From an uncultured Maribacter sp. (GTDB lineage Bacteria > Bacteroidota > Bacteroidia > Flavobacteriales > Flavobacteriaceae), in the NCBI GenBank assembly GCA_937125035.1, contig CAKZLG010000048.1, forward strand, positions 1-34,384: DNA of 34,384 bases, given 5' to 3'. The position numbers and the translations under genes are program-made. Below the pieces are notes generated by a model, which saw only the letters and a list, made by a program, of their open reading frames with translations, had not been told where the DNA came from and did not search any database. Shown in pieces: positions 17,297 through 25,165 of the stretch (positions within the stretch are counted from its first letter, which is position 1; each line of letters begins with the position of its first letter).

Positions 17297-17581
17297 ATGG
17301 CAACGAACGTAATTCTAAGCCAATTTATACCTAAACTTTATAGGAAGGTGTGAGCATGGGCTCTTTTACCGCACTTTGGCTCTTCCAATGAGCTCTGCCT
17401 TCTCCTCTTAACGGCTATTGCTGAACCATATATTTATTCCTTAAAGCCCTTAAGTAAGGCGTATGTGGACTTTTTTTGTTCATTCTTTAACATATAATAT
17501 TTCAAGAAAGTGGGCATTTATTAAACAATACTGTTAATCACTGCCCAATATTTCCCTGCAAAGGCCAGTTTTATTTAGCTT

Positions 17582-17597
17582 TAACAAAATTTTGTTA
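17582..17597. promoter_or_regulatory. 16-bp perfect palindrome upstream of the PAS gene (candidate operator)
   Basis: TAACAAAATTTTGTTA is fully self-complementary with no loop, the form expected of a dimeric regulator site. It lies 32 nt upstream of the PAS gene ATG. Its AT richness means chance occurrence is possible. Confidence 0.4.
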
Positions 17598-17629
17598 TCA
17601 AAAAGTTAATTTATTATCCTAAGTAATGC

Positions 17630-18160
17630 ATGCCCATGGTTGAATTAAAAAATTATGATGATGCGGTATACCGTTTTAGAAAAACCTTGAACTTTACCAC
17701 CCTTCCCGTAAATGCCTGGGACTTTTATGGTCTTCATTTTGACCAAAGCTGCAAGTCCTCTGAAGATATTCTCAGCCTAACCAAACTGGCCGAAAAGAAC
17801 AACTGGAGTATAGAAAAGGAATTGTTTTCAAAAGCCTTGGAACAAAAGGAACATGTTGTGGTGGTCACGGATGCCGCCTTGAACATTGTCTATGCCACCC
17901 AGAATATTTGGCAAATGAACCGTTACCGGCCGGAAGAGATCATAGGGCACAAACCTAAAATCTTCCAAGGGGAGAAAACGGACCAAACCACACTGAGAAA
18001 GATATCGAACGCCGTTAGGCAAAATAAACCATTTGAAGAGCACATCATCAACTATCGAAAAGATGGTGAGACCTACAATTGCTGGATCAAAGGGCAACCT
18101 GTATTCAATGAACAGGGCACTTTGGTCAATTTCATCGCTTTTGAGAAAGAGGTGGCGTAA
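17630..18160 (+). CDS. Single PAS-domain protein without an output domain
   Basis: A 176-residue soluble protein. Residues about 1-65 are a helical N-terminal region with no known motif. Residues about 68-174 are a PAS domain: VVVVTDAALNIVYATQNIWQMNRYRPEEIIGHKPKIFQ, then YRKDGETYNCWIKGQPVFNEQGTLVNFIAFE. The sequence is near the PAS_9/LOV group, but the position of the photoactive cysteine (NCRFLQ in LOV domains) reads KPKIFQ here, so flavin-cysteinyl photochemistry is not expected. No kinase, cyclase or DNA-binding domain is attached, so it must act through a partner if it signals. A second in-frame ATG at 17636 is an alternative start. A strong terminator follows. Confidence 0.85.
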   Translation: MPMVELKNYDDAVYRFRKTLNFTTLPVNAWDFYGLHFDQSCKSSEDILSLTKLAEKNNWSIEKELFSKALEQKEHVVVVTDAALNIVYATQNIWQMNRYRPEEIIGHKPKIFQGEKTDQTTLRKISNAVRQNKPFEEHIINYRKDGETYNCWIKGQPVFNEQGTLVNFIAFEKEVA

Positions 18161-18172
18161 CCCTGAATAAGA

Positions 18173-18210
18173 AACCCCCCAATACCTTTTAAATAAGGTT
18201 TTGGGGGGTT
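18173..18210. terminator. Bidirectional Rho-independent terminator between the PAS gene and pyk
   Basis: The stem AACCCCCCAA / TTGGGGGGTT (10 bp), extended inside by ACCTT / AAGGT across one T-T mismatch, has a 6-nt loop. U-rich tracts follow on both strands (CTTTATTATT on plus, TCTTATT on minus). It sits between convergent genes and should serve both. Confidence 0.9.
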
Positions 18211-18248
18211 CTTTATTATTGCAAACAGCAGCACCGGCGGGTGGTACT

Positions 18249-19691
18249 CTAGAAGCTACACGTTTCTATCTCCGTAACCCTTAAGGTATTTACCATCCCC
18301 TTTTCTTTTATGGGCATGGCGGCCAAGCTGACCAGCATATCGCCCACATCCAAAAATCCCTTTTTACAGGCAATGGCATTTACATCTTCTATGGTCTCAT
18401 CCGTTGACACGAACTTATCGTAATAAAAAGCCCGGACGCCCCACAGCAAATTCAATTGTGTAAGGATACGTTTATTGGATGTAAAAACCAGGATATGGGC
18501 GCTTGGGCGCCACGCCGATATCTGAAAAGCCGTATAACCGCTATTGGTAAGGGTTGATATGGCCTTTGCCTTTATTTCATTGGCCATGATCGCAGCATGG
18601 TAACAGACTGATTTGGTAATGTACCTTTTAGTGCGCACGTGTGGGGGCTCATGGGGCACCCGTATCAATTCTGAATTTTCCACACTGCTCAAGATACTGG
18701 CCATTTTTTGGATGACCTGTACCGGATAATTGCCCACAGAGGTCTCCCCAGAGAGCATAACGGCATCGGCACCATCCATTACGGAGTTGGCCACATCATT
18801 TACCTCTGCCCTAGTAGGGGTAAGGCTCGTGATCATGGTTTCCATCATCTGGGTGGCGATTATTACAGGAATCCTGGCCTTTTTGGCCTTGAGCACTAGC
18901 TGCTTTTGGATCAAAGGAACTTCTTGTGCGGGCACCTCAACGCCCAAATCCCCACGCGCCACCATAAGGCCATCACAATAGGCAACGATCTTATCAATAT
19001 TTTCAACTGCCTCTGGTTTTTCTATCTTGGCTACGATGGGAATTTTATGATCTGTATGCTTTTTTATGATATTCTGAAGGTCTATGAGGTCTTGACTAAA
19101 GCGCACAAAGGAAAGTGCGATCCAGTCTACCTCTAGAGAAATGGCGAATTCCGCATCCTTAATGTCTTTTTTGGTCAGCGCTGGGAGCGAAATGTTGGTG
19201 TTGGGCAGATTGACCCCCTTTTTTGATTTTAGGGGCCCTCCTTGTATGACTTTGGCATGTACCTCATCTTTATGGTTTGTGGTGATGACCTCAAAGATCA
19301 ACTTTCCGTCATCCAAAAGAATACGTTCTCCGGCCTTAACGTCTTTAGGGAATTCCTTGTAGTTCATATACACCCGATCGGCGTTGCCCTCAAAAGGCTC
19401 TCCCGTAACGAAAGTGATTTCGTCCCCGGGGCTGACGACCACCTCACCGGCCATGACGCCCACACGTAACTTCGGCCCCTGTAAATCTGCCAAAATAGAG
19501 GTGTTGGTATCCAGTTCCTCGTTCAATTCACGAATCATTTCCACCCGTTGCCGCACGTCCTCATAATCAGCATGTGAAAAATTGATGCGGAACACATCAA
19601 CCCCCTCCATGATCATACTTCGCAACACATCTTTCTGGCTGGTAGCCGGCCCTAGGGTAGCTACAATTTTCGTCTTCTTATTTGTTGGCAT
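18249..19691 (-). CDS. pyk: Pyruvate kinase
   Basis: Glycolytic enzyme converting phosphoenolpyruvate and ADP to pyruvate and ATP. The 480-residue protein shows TKIVATLGPAT at the N-terminus, the FRINFSHA motif, the signature IPIVAKIEKPEAVENID containing the catalytic lysine, and MVARGDLGVEVP. The A domain continues through ATQMMETM and DGADAVMLSGETSVGNYPV. The C-terminal regulatory domain (TNSGYTAFQISAWRPSAHILVFT) is complete. It lies 2 nt after the IPExxxVDY gene, an arrangement I recognise as common in Flavobacteriia, and ends at a bidirectional terminator. Confidence 0.97.
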   Translation of the reverse strand: MPTNKKTKIVATLGPATSQKDVLRSMIMEGVDVFRINFSHADYEDVRQRVEMIRELNEELDTNTSILADLQGPKLRVGVMAGEVVVSPGDEITFVTGEPFEGNADRVYMNYKEFPKDVKAGERILLDDGKLIFEVITTNHKDEVHAKVIQGGPLKSKKGVNLPNTNISLPALTKKDIKDAEFAISLEVDWIALSFVRFSQDLIDLQNIIKKHTDHKIPIVAKIEKPEAVENIDKIVAYCDGLMVARGDLGVEVPAQEVPLIQKQLVLKAKKARIPVIIATQMMETMITSLTPTRAEVNDVANSVMDGADAVMLSGETSVGNYPVQVIQKMASILSSVENSELIRVPHEPPHVRTKRYITKSVCYHAAIMANEIKAKAISTLTNSGYTAFQISAWRPSAHILVFTSNKRILTQLNLLWGVRAFYYDKFVSTDETIEDVNAIACKKGFLDVGDMLVSLAAMPIKEKGMVNTLRVTEIETCSF

Positions 19692-19693
19692 TC

Positions 19694-20158
19694 TTAAAAA
19701 ATTAAATTGTTCTTTGATTTCAGTTTGCTGGTCGTTACTTCATAGGCCGCCATAAGATTAGGTATGGTCTGTAAATTCCTGAGAAGTTCTTTTTTATCCA
19801 ATAGATCCCCGTTCTCTATCTTTAAAAAATAATCCACTTCCTTTAGTTCCGGGATGAGTTTTTGAACAGAGGATGTTGGTTCATTTTGAAACAGGTCATT
19901 GCCCTTCAACAATTCTTGTTTGGAGCTATGGTTGGCAATGAGCGCCCAATAATTGTCGTTCATATCGTCTTGCCATTCAAAGATGGGAAAAGAGCTGTAC
20001 GCTCCCAACTCAAAATTCCGTCTTAACCGTTTAAAGCCAAAGGACATACTTTGGTTTAGGCGGTACACAAGGCGATAGTCTTCCAAAGTACTGTGCAGAG
20101 CCATCAAAACAAAAGAATCATCGTAAAAATCATCAGTAATCTTATAGATGGCCGCCAT
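19694..20158 (-). CDS. IPExxxVDY family protein
   Basis: A Bacteroidota-specific family named for a motif seen here as IPELKEVDYFLKIE near the middle-to-end of the protein. I place the start at 20158 (MAAIYKITDDFYDDSFVLMALHST), which matches how family members usually begin; the ORF track extends 14 residues further to 20200. The product is then 154 residues, soluble and without signal peptide. Function is unknown. The family is typically encoded directly upstream of pyruvate kinase and near rnc, as here, with only 2 nt to pyk. That suggests co-expression with pyk but does not show a metabolic role. Confidence 0.85.
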   Translation of the reverse strand: MAAIYKITDDFYDDSFVLMALHSTLEDYRLVYRLNQSMSFGFKRLRRNFELGAYSSFPIFEWQDDMNDNYWALIANHSSKQELLKGNDLFQNEPTSSVQKLIPELKEVDYFLKIENGDLLDKKELLRNLQTIPNLMAAYEVTTSKLKSKNNLIF

Positions 20159-20273
20159 AGCAACAAAATAAGCTGTAAATATAGGATTATTACGGCTCAT
20201 TGCCTAGAAAGGCGGCTGCTTTAAACAGTTTCATAGGTTAGTGAAATGTTAGGCTTCTGTTATAAAACCAACA

Positions 20274-21005
20274 TTATTCCATTTTGTCCTGAAGCGCAAA
20301 GAACGCTCGTTTGGAGGCCCGCTCTTCCGCTTTCTTTTTAGAGGTGGCCCTTGCCTTTGCCACAACGCTGCCCCCTATGGATAATTTCACCGCAAAATGT
20401 TTGAGTTCATCCTTACCGGTGTCCTCGTAGACACTGTAATCAAACGCTTTTTTCTGTTTTTGGCACCATTCAATGACCAAACTTTTATAGCTGATGACCT
20501 TCCCTTCCAATTGTTCTATATCCACATAGGGCTCTATGACCCTCTTTTGGATGAATTTTTCGCAATAGGCATGTCCCCTGTCCAAATAAATGGCACCGAT
20601 CAATGCTTCGAACACATTGCCATGAATGTTTTCCCCGAAATGAGATTTTGGAATCCTACTTTCAACAAACCCGATCAGATTTAAATCCTTGCCCAGTTCG
20701 TTCAAATGCTCCCGGCTCACGATTTTAGAGCGCATTTTGGTCAGATAGCCTTCATCGCCCTCTGGCACCACGTTGTAGAGATGCCTGGAAATGATGGTGC
20801 CCAGCATGGAATCCCCCAAAAACTCCAACCGCTCATAGTTCATAGGGTTGCCCTGCGCATCCTTCTGGTTCATAGAGCGGTGCAGGAAGGCTTTTTTATA
20901 ATAGATCAGATTCTTGGGTTTGAACCCGAGTATGTTCCGTATTCCCAAAAAAAAATCCCCATCCGATTTGGAATGGGAATTGAATATGTTTTTGGGGAAC
21001 GTCAT
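20274..21005 (-). CDS. rnc: Ribonuclease III
   Basis: Double-strand-specific endoribonuclease for rRNA, mRNA and structured RNA processing. The 243-residue protein has the signature ERLEFLGDS (residues 58-66), the second acidic cluster GNVFEALIGAIYLDRG, and a C-terminal double-stranded-RNA-binding domain (YKSLVIEWCQKQKKAFDY, ending KKKAEERASKRAFFAL). About 25 residues precede the catalytic domain, a normal extension in Bacteroidota. It starts 13 nt after fabF and so belongs to the same minus-strand operon. Confidence 0.96.
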   Translation of the reverse strand: MTFPKNIFNSHSKSDGDFFLGIRNILGFKPKNLIYYKKAFLHRSMNQKDAQGNPMNYERLEFLGDSMLGTIISRHLYNVVPEGDEGYLTKMRSKIVSREHLNELGKDLNLIGFVESRIPKSHFGENIHGNVFEALIGAIYLDRGHAYCEKFIQKRVIEPYVDIEQLEGKVISYKSLVIEWCQKQKKAFDYSVYEDTGKDELKHFAVKLSIGGSVVAKARATSKKKAEERASKRAFFALQDKME

Positions 21006-21018
21006 GTAAAAATGAAGA

Positions 21019-22269
21019 TTAACTTATTTTCTTGAATACCACACACGCATTGTGGCCCCCAAAACCAAAGGTGTTGCTCATGGCCACTTTTACTTCCCTT
21101 TTCTGCGCCTTGTTGAGGGTCAAGTTAAGGCCAGGGTCTATATTTTCGTCTACCGTGTTATGGTTGATCGTGGGCGGCACCATGCCGTGCTCCATGGCCA
21201 AGATGGAGGCTATGGCCTCTATGGCGCCTGCCGCGCCCAGTAAATGGCCGGTCATGGACTTGGTGGAGTTGATGTTGATGTTCTTGGCATGGTCACCGAA
21301 TACTTCGGAAATGGCCTTAAGCTCGGCCACATCTCCCAACGGAGTGGAGGTACCATGGGTGTTGATATGGTCTACCTCACCAATTTCCAAACCAGCATCC
21401 TTGAGACAGTTCTGCATAACGCGCACCACCCCTATACCGTCTGGATGTGGGGCGGTCATATGATAGGCATCACTGCTCATGCCCCCCCCTACGACCTCTG
21501 CATAAATTTTTGCGCCCCTGGCCTTGGCATGTTCATATTCTTCCAAAATCAAGGCTCCGGCTCCCTCGCCCAATACAAAACCGTCTCGGGTGGCATCAAA
21601 GGGCCTGGATGCGGTCTCTGGGCTGTCATTTCTGGTGGAAAGGGCATGCATGGCACCGAACCCTCCCATACCGGCAATGGTCACGGCGGCCTCACTGCCT
21701 CCGGTAACGATGACATCACAGTGCCCCAGACGAATATAGTTCAGTGCATCTATCATAGCATTGGCCGATGAGGCGCAGGCGGATACCGTGGTATAATTAG
21801 GCCCCATGAAGCCATGTTTTATGGAAATATTGCCAGGGGCAATATCAGCGATCATCTTAGGAATAAAGAACGGGTTGAAGCGTGGCGTGCCATCACCATT
21901 GGCAAAGTTCATCACCTCGTTTTGAAAGGTCTCCAGCCCACCAATTCCAGCGCCCCAAATGACCCCTACACGAAATTTGTCCAGCGCATCCAAATCAAGT
22001 TTGGCATCTTCAATGGCCTCATCTGAGGAGATGAGGGCATATTGGGCAAAACGATCCAACTTGCGCCCTTCTTTACGGTCAAAATGATCTTCCGTCCTAT
22101 ATTCCTTGAGTTCACATGCGAATTTCACCTTGAACTTATCCGTATCATAATAGGTAATGGGTGCCGCCCCACTTTTGCCGTTAACCAAACCATCCCAATA
22201 TTCCCCAATAGTATTGCCTATGGGCGTTAGTGCGCCCAGCCCGGTAACCACAACTCGCTTTAACTGCAT
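21019..22269 (-). CDS. fabF: 3-oxoacyl-[acyl-carrier-protein] synthase II
   Basis: Condensing enzyme of type II fatty acid synthesis, extending acyl-ACP with malonyl-ACP. The 416-residue protein starts with KRVVVTGLGALTPIGN and has the catalytic triad: Cys165 in VSACASSANAM, a histidine in NTHGTSTPLGD and a histidine in KSMTGHLLGAAGA. The FGFGGHNA glycine-rich end is intact. It is the second gene of the minus-strand acpP operon, 105 nt after acpP, with a strong hairpin terminator in the gap, so only part of acpP transcription should reach it. Confidence 0.97.
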   Translation of the reverse strand: MQLKRVVVTGLGALTPIGNTIGEYWDGLVNGKSGAAPITYYDTDKFKVKFACELKEYRTEDHFDRKEGRKLDRFAQYALISSDEAIEDAKLDLDALDKFRVGVIWGAGIGGLETFQNEVMNFANGDGTPRFNPFFIPKMIADIAPGNISIKHGFMGPNYTTVSACASSANAMIDALNYIRLGHCDVIVTGGSEAAVTIAGMGGFGAMHALSTRNDSPETASRPFDATRDGFVLGEGAGALILEEYEHAKARGAKIYAEVVGGGMSSDAYHMTAPHPDGIGVVRVMQNCLKDAGLEIGEVDHINTHGTSTPLGDVAELKAISEVFGDHAKNININSTKSMTGHLLGAAGAIEAIASILAMEHGMVPPTINHNTVDENIDPGLNLTLNKAQKREVKVAMSNTFGFGGHNACVVFKKIS

Positions 22270-22307
22270 TGAACTTATTTTAGTTTAAAATAAACCAAGT
22301 GTAAATT

Positions 22308-22345
22308 AAAAAAAATATCCATGCGGAAGAGTTACCGCATGGATA
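22308..22345 (-). terminator. Rho-independent terminator between acpP and fabF
   Basis: On the minus strand an 11-bp perfect stem (TATCCATGCGG / CCGCATGGATA) with an 8-nt loop is followed by a run of eight T residues. This is a canonical intrinsic terminator placed right after acpP, although fabF follows in the same direction. Confidence 0.85.
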
Positions 22346-22374
22346 ATTTAAATGCTATTTGATAATCATAAAGA

Positions 22375-22608
22375 TTACTTGGCTTCCTCTATGTAGCTTA
22401 TGGCTTGGCCAACAGTGGCTATATTCTCAGCTTGATCATCAGGGATTTGAATATCGAATTCCTTTTCAAACTCCATAATCAATTCTACAGTATCCAATGA
22501 ATCTGCCCCTAAATCGTTGGTAAAGCTAGCTTCCGATACCACTTCGTTCTCATCAACCCCTAGTTTATCAACGATGATAGCTTTAACTCTTGATGCAATG
22601 TCTGACAT
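22375..22608 (-). CDS. acpP: Acyl carrier protein
   Basis: A small acidic carrier for acyl chains in fatty acid synthesis, 77 residues. The phosphopantetheine attachment site is Ser37 in [15 protein letters not shown]. Four-helix ACP features are visible ([36 protein letters not shown]). It heads the minus-strand cluster acpP-fabF-rnc and has its own promoter-like box upstream and a terminator directly downstream, which fits the high ACP-to-synthase ratio that cells need. Confidence 0.97.
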   Translation of the reverse strand: MSDIASRVKAIIVDKLGVDENEVVSEASFTNDLGADSLDTVELIMEFEKEFDIQIPDDQAENIATVGQAISYIEEAK

Positions 22609-22641
22609 AATAATATTGGTTTTAAAAATTTAAAATGATGG

Positions 22642-22649
22642 CAAAAATA
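22642..22649 (-). promoter_or_regulatory. Putative -7 box of acpP
   Basis: On the minus strand TATTTTTG matches TAnnTTTG exactly, 33 nt upstream of the acpP ATG, predicting a leader of about 27 nt. The -33 element is weak (TTAG rather than TTTG). Confidence 0.5.
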
Positions 22650-22878
22650 AAAAACTTTGGATTAATAACACTAATTGTCGTTAAAATGTACTGTAATTTA
22701 AGAAATATAAATGAACGCCCCGCTTTTTTCTGTTCAATTTTCTCAGCGTTCATGGGGTTTGTGTACCATTGTACCGTGAATGCTTTCTTTTGCCCTAAAT
22801 TTTGGTGGTTCTCAATTTTCTCGTTTCTTTTGCCCTTTACACTCATTTTTTGCCTTAACTTATTTTAAAATTTACTTC

Positions 22879-23454
22879 TTGGCCACCAAACGCATCGTAC
22901 TTTTTGCTTCCGGATCGGGCTCCAACGTGGAGAACATCGTGCATTATTTCAAAGATGATGAACGTGTGGTGGTGGCCGCTGTGCTGACCAATAAAAAAGA
23001 CGCCTTGGTATTGGACAGGTGCGATCGTCTCAACGTGCCCGCCTTCTACTTCAACAAAACCGCGTTCTCATCTGGCACGGCCGTGCTTTCCCTACTAAGG
23101 GGGTTGGCCCCGGATCTGATCGTTTTGGCCGGCTTCCTTTGGAAAATACCTGAAGCGCTTGTTTTGGCTTTCCCCAAAAAGATCATCAATATACATCCGG
23201 CCCTCTTGCCCCATTATGGTGGCAAGGGCATGTACGGTATGCGAGTTCACCAAGCGGTAAAGGAAAATAACGAGCGGGAGACCGGTATTACCATACACTA
23301 CGTCAACGCTCGGTATGATGAGGGTGCCATCATCCATCAGGTCAAAACCCATATCACCAAAGAAGACAGTGCGGCCACTATAGCCGAAAAAGTGCACGCT
23401 TTGGAGTATGCCCATTTTCCTAAAGTCATAGCCCAATTGTTATCTGATACCTAA
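22879..23454 (+). CDS. purN: Phosphoribosylglycinamide formyltransferase
   Basis: Transfers a formyl group from 10-formyl-tetrahydrofolate to GAR in purine synthesis. The sequence KRIVLFASGSGSN is the N-terminal phosphate loop, and INIHPALLPHYGGKGMYG holds the catalytic Asn and His. The aspartate of the triad is in YVNARYDEGAIIHQ. The ORF track starts at 22780, but that adds 33 hydrophobic, non-family residues. The codon before ATKRIVLF is TTG at 22879, making it the probable non-ATG start and a 191-residue protein, normal for PurN. The next gene overlaps by one base (TAATG). Confidence 0.92.
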   Translation: MATKRIVLFASGSGSNVENIVHYFKDDERVVVAAVLTNKKDALVLDRCDRLNVPAFYFNKTAFSSGTAVLSLLRGLAPDLIVLAGFLWKIPEALVLAFPKKIINIHPALLPHYGGKGMYGMRVHQAVKENNERETGITIHYVNARYDEGAIIHQVKTHITKEDSAATIAEKVHALEYAHFPKVIAQLLSDT

Positions 23455-24089
23455 TGGCCAAAAAAGGAAAATTCTATGTGGTTTGGCAGGGCAAGCGCCC
23501 GGGCATCTATACGAGCTGGGCAGACTGCAAGGCATCCATAACCGGGCACAAAGGAGCTCAGTACAAGGCATTCCCTTCTTTTGAAATGGCCAAAAAGGCC
23601 TATAATGGCAATTACGATGATTTTAAAGGGAGGCAACAGAAAGAAACAGTGCTTTCCCCTGCCGTTCTTCTTAAAATTGGGCAACCTAATTATCATTCCA
23701 TTGCCGTGGATGCGGCTTCCAGTGGTAATCCCGGAATCATGGAATACCAAGGAGTGGACACCAAGACCAAAAAAAAACTGTTCAGACAAGGGCCATTTGA
23801 GCAAGGAACCAATAATATTGGGGAGTTTCTGGCCATTGTACATGGGCTTGCCTTTCTTAAGGAACGAAACAGTGACCGTATCCTATATACGGATTCCCGC
23901 ACGGCCATAAGCTGGGTGAGGAAAAAGAAGTGCAACACCAAATTACCCGAAAACCCTAAGAACAAAGGGTTGTTCGTTTTGATCACAAGGGCCGAACGCT
24001 GGCTCCAAACAAATGCTTATACCACCCCCATTGTTAAGTGGGAGACCAAAGCCTGGGGGGAAATTCCAGCGGATTTTGGGAGGAAGTGA
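23454..24089 (+). CDS. Ribonuclease H with N-terminal viroplasmin (RNase H1 hybrid-binding) domain
   Basis: A 211-residue protein degrading RNA in RNA-DNA hybrids. Residues about 4-50 form the caulimovirus viroplasmin-like hybrid-binding domain (KFYVVWQGKRPGIYTSWADC, KAFPSFEMAKKAY). The catalytic domain follows, with acidic residues in VDAASSGNPG, GEFLAIVHGLAF and LYTDSRTAISW. The YKGKYD-type linker is short. Start codon overlap with purN (TAATG) implies translational coupling, which probably reflects compact organisation rather than a shared pathway. A palindrome and a promoter-like box follow before the PfkB gene. Confidence 0.92.
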   Translation: MAKKGKFYVVWQGKRPGIYTSWADCKASITGHKGAQYKAFPSFEMAKKAYNGNYDDFKGRQQKETVLSPAVLLKIGQPNYHSIAVDAASSGNPGIMEYQGVDTKTKKKLFRQGPFEQGTNNIGEFLAIVHGLAFLKERNSDRILYTDSRTAISWVRKKKCNTKLPENPKNKGLFVLITRAERWLQTNAYTTPIVKWETKAWGEIPADFGRK

Positions 24090-24144
24090 CCGTTGTAGGC
24101 CCATAAACAATTCCGATCATTTGATTACACTTATCCATAGAGCA

Positions 24145-24177
24145 GAATGGCATTGGCCATTCAAATCCATATATTTG
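24145..24177 (+). promoter_or_regulatory. Putative promoter of the PfkB gene with overlapping hairpin/operator
   Basis: TATATTTG at 24170-24177 matches TAnnTTTG exactly, with the ATG 20 nt downstream at 24198. GAATGGC-ATTG-GCCATTC (24145-24162), a perfect 7-bp inverted repeat, lies immediately upstream across the -33 region. No T-run follows, so an operator is more likely than a terminator. Confidence 0.5.
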
Positions 24178-24197
24178 CACCAAATTTTCTACCACAG

Positions 24198-25124
24198 ATG
24201 GGCAAATTATTGATTGTAGGTACGGTTGCTTTTGATGCCATAGAGACCCCTTTTGGCCAAACGGACAAGATTTTGGGGGGCGCGGCCACCTTCATTGGCT
24301 TGGCAGCCTCGCAATTTCCAGTATCTACAGGCATTATCTCTGTAGTGGGGGATGACTTTCCCGAAGAATATCTGGACCTCTTTAAGGAAAGGGGCATAGA
24401 CATTTCGGCTCTTGAGGTAGTGCCGGGAGGCAAAACGTTTTTTTGGAAAGGGAAATACCACAATGACCTCAACTCCCGAGATACCTTGGTGACAGAACTC
24501 AACGTGCTTGCCGATTTTGACCCAAAAGTCCCAAAAGCTTATATGGATGCCGATGTGGTTATGCTGGGCAATCTGCACCCGAATATTCAAATGAGCGTCA
24601 TTGATCAGATGGCAAAGCGCCCCAAGATCATCATATTGGATACGATGAATTTTTGGATGGACAATGCCTTGGATGAGCTATTGGATGTCATCAAAAAAAT
24701 AGATGTGCTCACCATCAACGATGAAGAGGCCAGACAATTGACTGGAGAATATTCCTTAGTAAAGGCCGCACAGAAAATTTTTACGATGGGCCCAAAATAT
24801 GCGGTCATCAAAAAAGGGGAACACGGAGCCCTGCTCTTTCATGGGGATGCCGTCTTCTTTGCCCCTGCCCTTCCATTGGAGGAGGTCTTTGACCCAACGG
24901 GCGCGGGCGATACCTTTGCCGGTGGGTTCTCTGGGTATTTGGCCAGTACGGAAAATATGAGCTTTGAGAATATGAAAAATGCCGTAGTACATGGATCCAA
25001 CTTGGCCTCGTTCTCTGTAGAACGGTTTGGCACGGAACGTCTGGTCTCATTGAAGCGGACCGAGATACAGAAGAGGTTGCACCAATTCAGGGCATTGACA
25101 CAATTTGACATTGAATTACAATAA
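24198..25124 (+). CDS. PfkB-family sugar/nucleoside kinase
   Basis: Ribokinase-like kinase of 308 residues. The ORF track begins at 24147, but that start lies upstream of the predicted transcription start. The ATG at 24198 (MGKLLIVGTVAFDAIETPFG) gives the usual family N-terminus. Signatures are the substrate-binding GGAATFIGLAAS, the conserved NDEEARQLTG and the anion-hole/catalytic motif DPTGAGDTFAGGF. The substrate cannot be read; adenosine, ribose or fructose are all possible. Placement between purine genes makes a nucleoside or ribose role attractive, but this is inference. It ends at a short terminator. Confidence 0.9.
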   Translation: MGKLLIVGTVAFDAIETPFGQTDKILGGAATFIGLAASQFPVSTGIISVVGDDFPEEYLDLFKERGIDISALEVVPGGKTFFWKGKYHNDLNSRDTLVTELNVLADFDPKVPKAYMDADVVMLGNLHPNIQMSVIDQMAKRPKIIILDTMNFWMDNALDELLDVIKKIDVLTINDEEARQLTGEYSLVKAAQKIFTMGPKYAVIKKGEHGALLFHGDAVFFAPALPLEEVFDPTGAGDTFAGGFSGYLASTENMSFENMKNAVVHGSNLASFSVERFGTERLVSLKRTEIQKRLHQFRALTQFDIELQ

Positions 25125-25131
25125 AACTTGG

Positions 25132-25151
25132 CCCCATATTGGGGTTTTTTT
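25132..25151 (+). terminator. Short Rho-independent terminator after the PfkB gene
   Basis: CCCCA-TAT-TGGGG followed by seven T residues lies 7 nt after the PfkB stop and 14 nt before the PurF-like ATG. The stem is only 5 bp, so termination may be partial. Confidence 0.6.
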
Positions 25152-25165
25152 AATACTGAACACCA

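Larger units (their letters stand above)
17278..17629. other. Divergent intergenic region between the COG2426 and PAS genes
   Basis: These 352 bases contain no plausible ORF. They hold the COG2426 -7 box near the left end and a 16-bp perfect palindrome (17582-17597) near the PAS gene. The middle (about 17340-17560) shows no structure I can name. Confidence 0.5.

Noticed and set aside
17914-17985. PAS protein as a blue-light LOV photoreceptor
   Set aside because: The cysteine of the NCRFLQ motif is replaced (KPKIFQ), so the photocycle residue is missing.
22635-22868. Plus-strand ORF upstream of purN and the 22780 start of purN
   Set aside because: The translation is a Phe/Cys-rich composition typical of AT-rich promoter DNA, and the region carries the acpP promoter. 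PurN homology begins only at the TTG at 22879.
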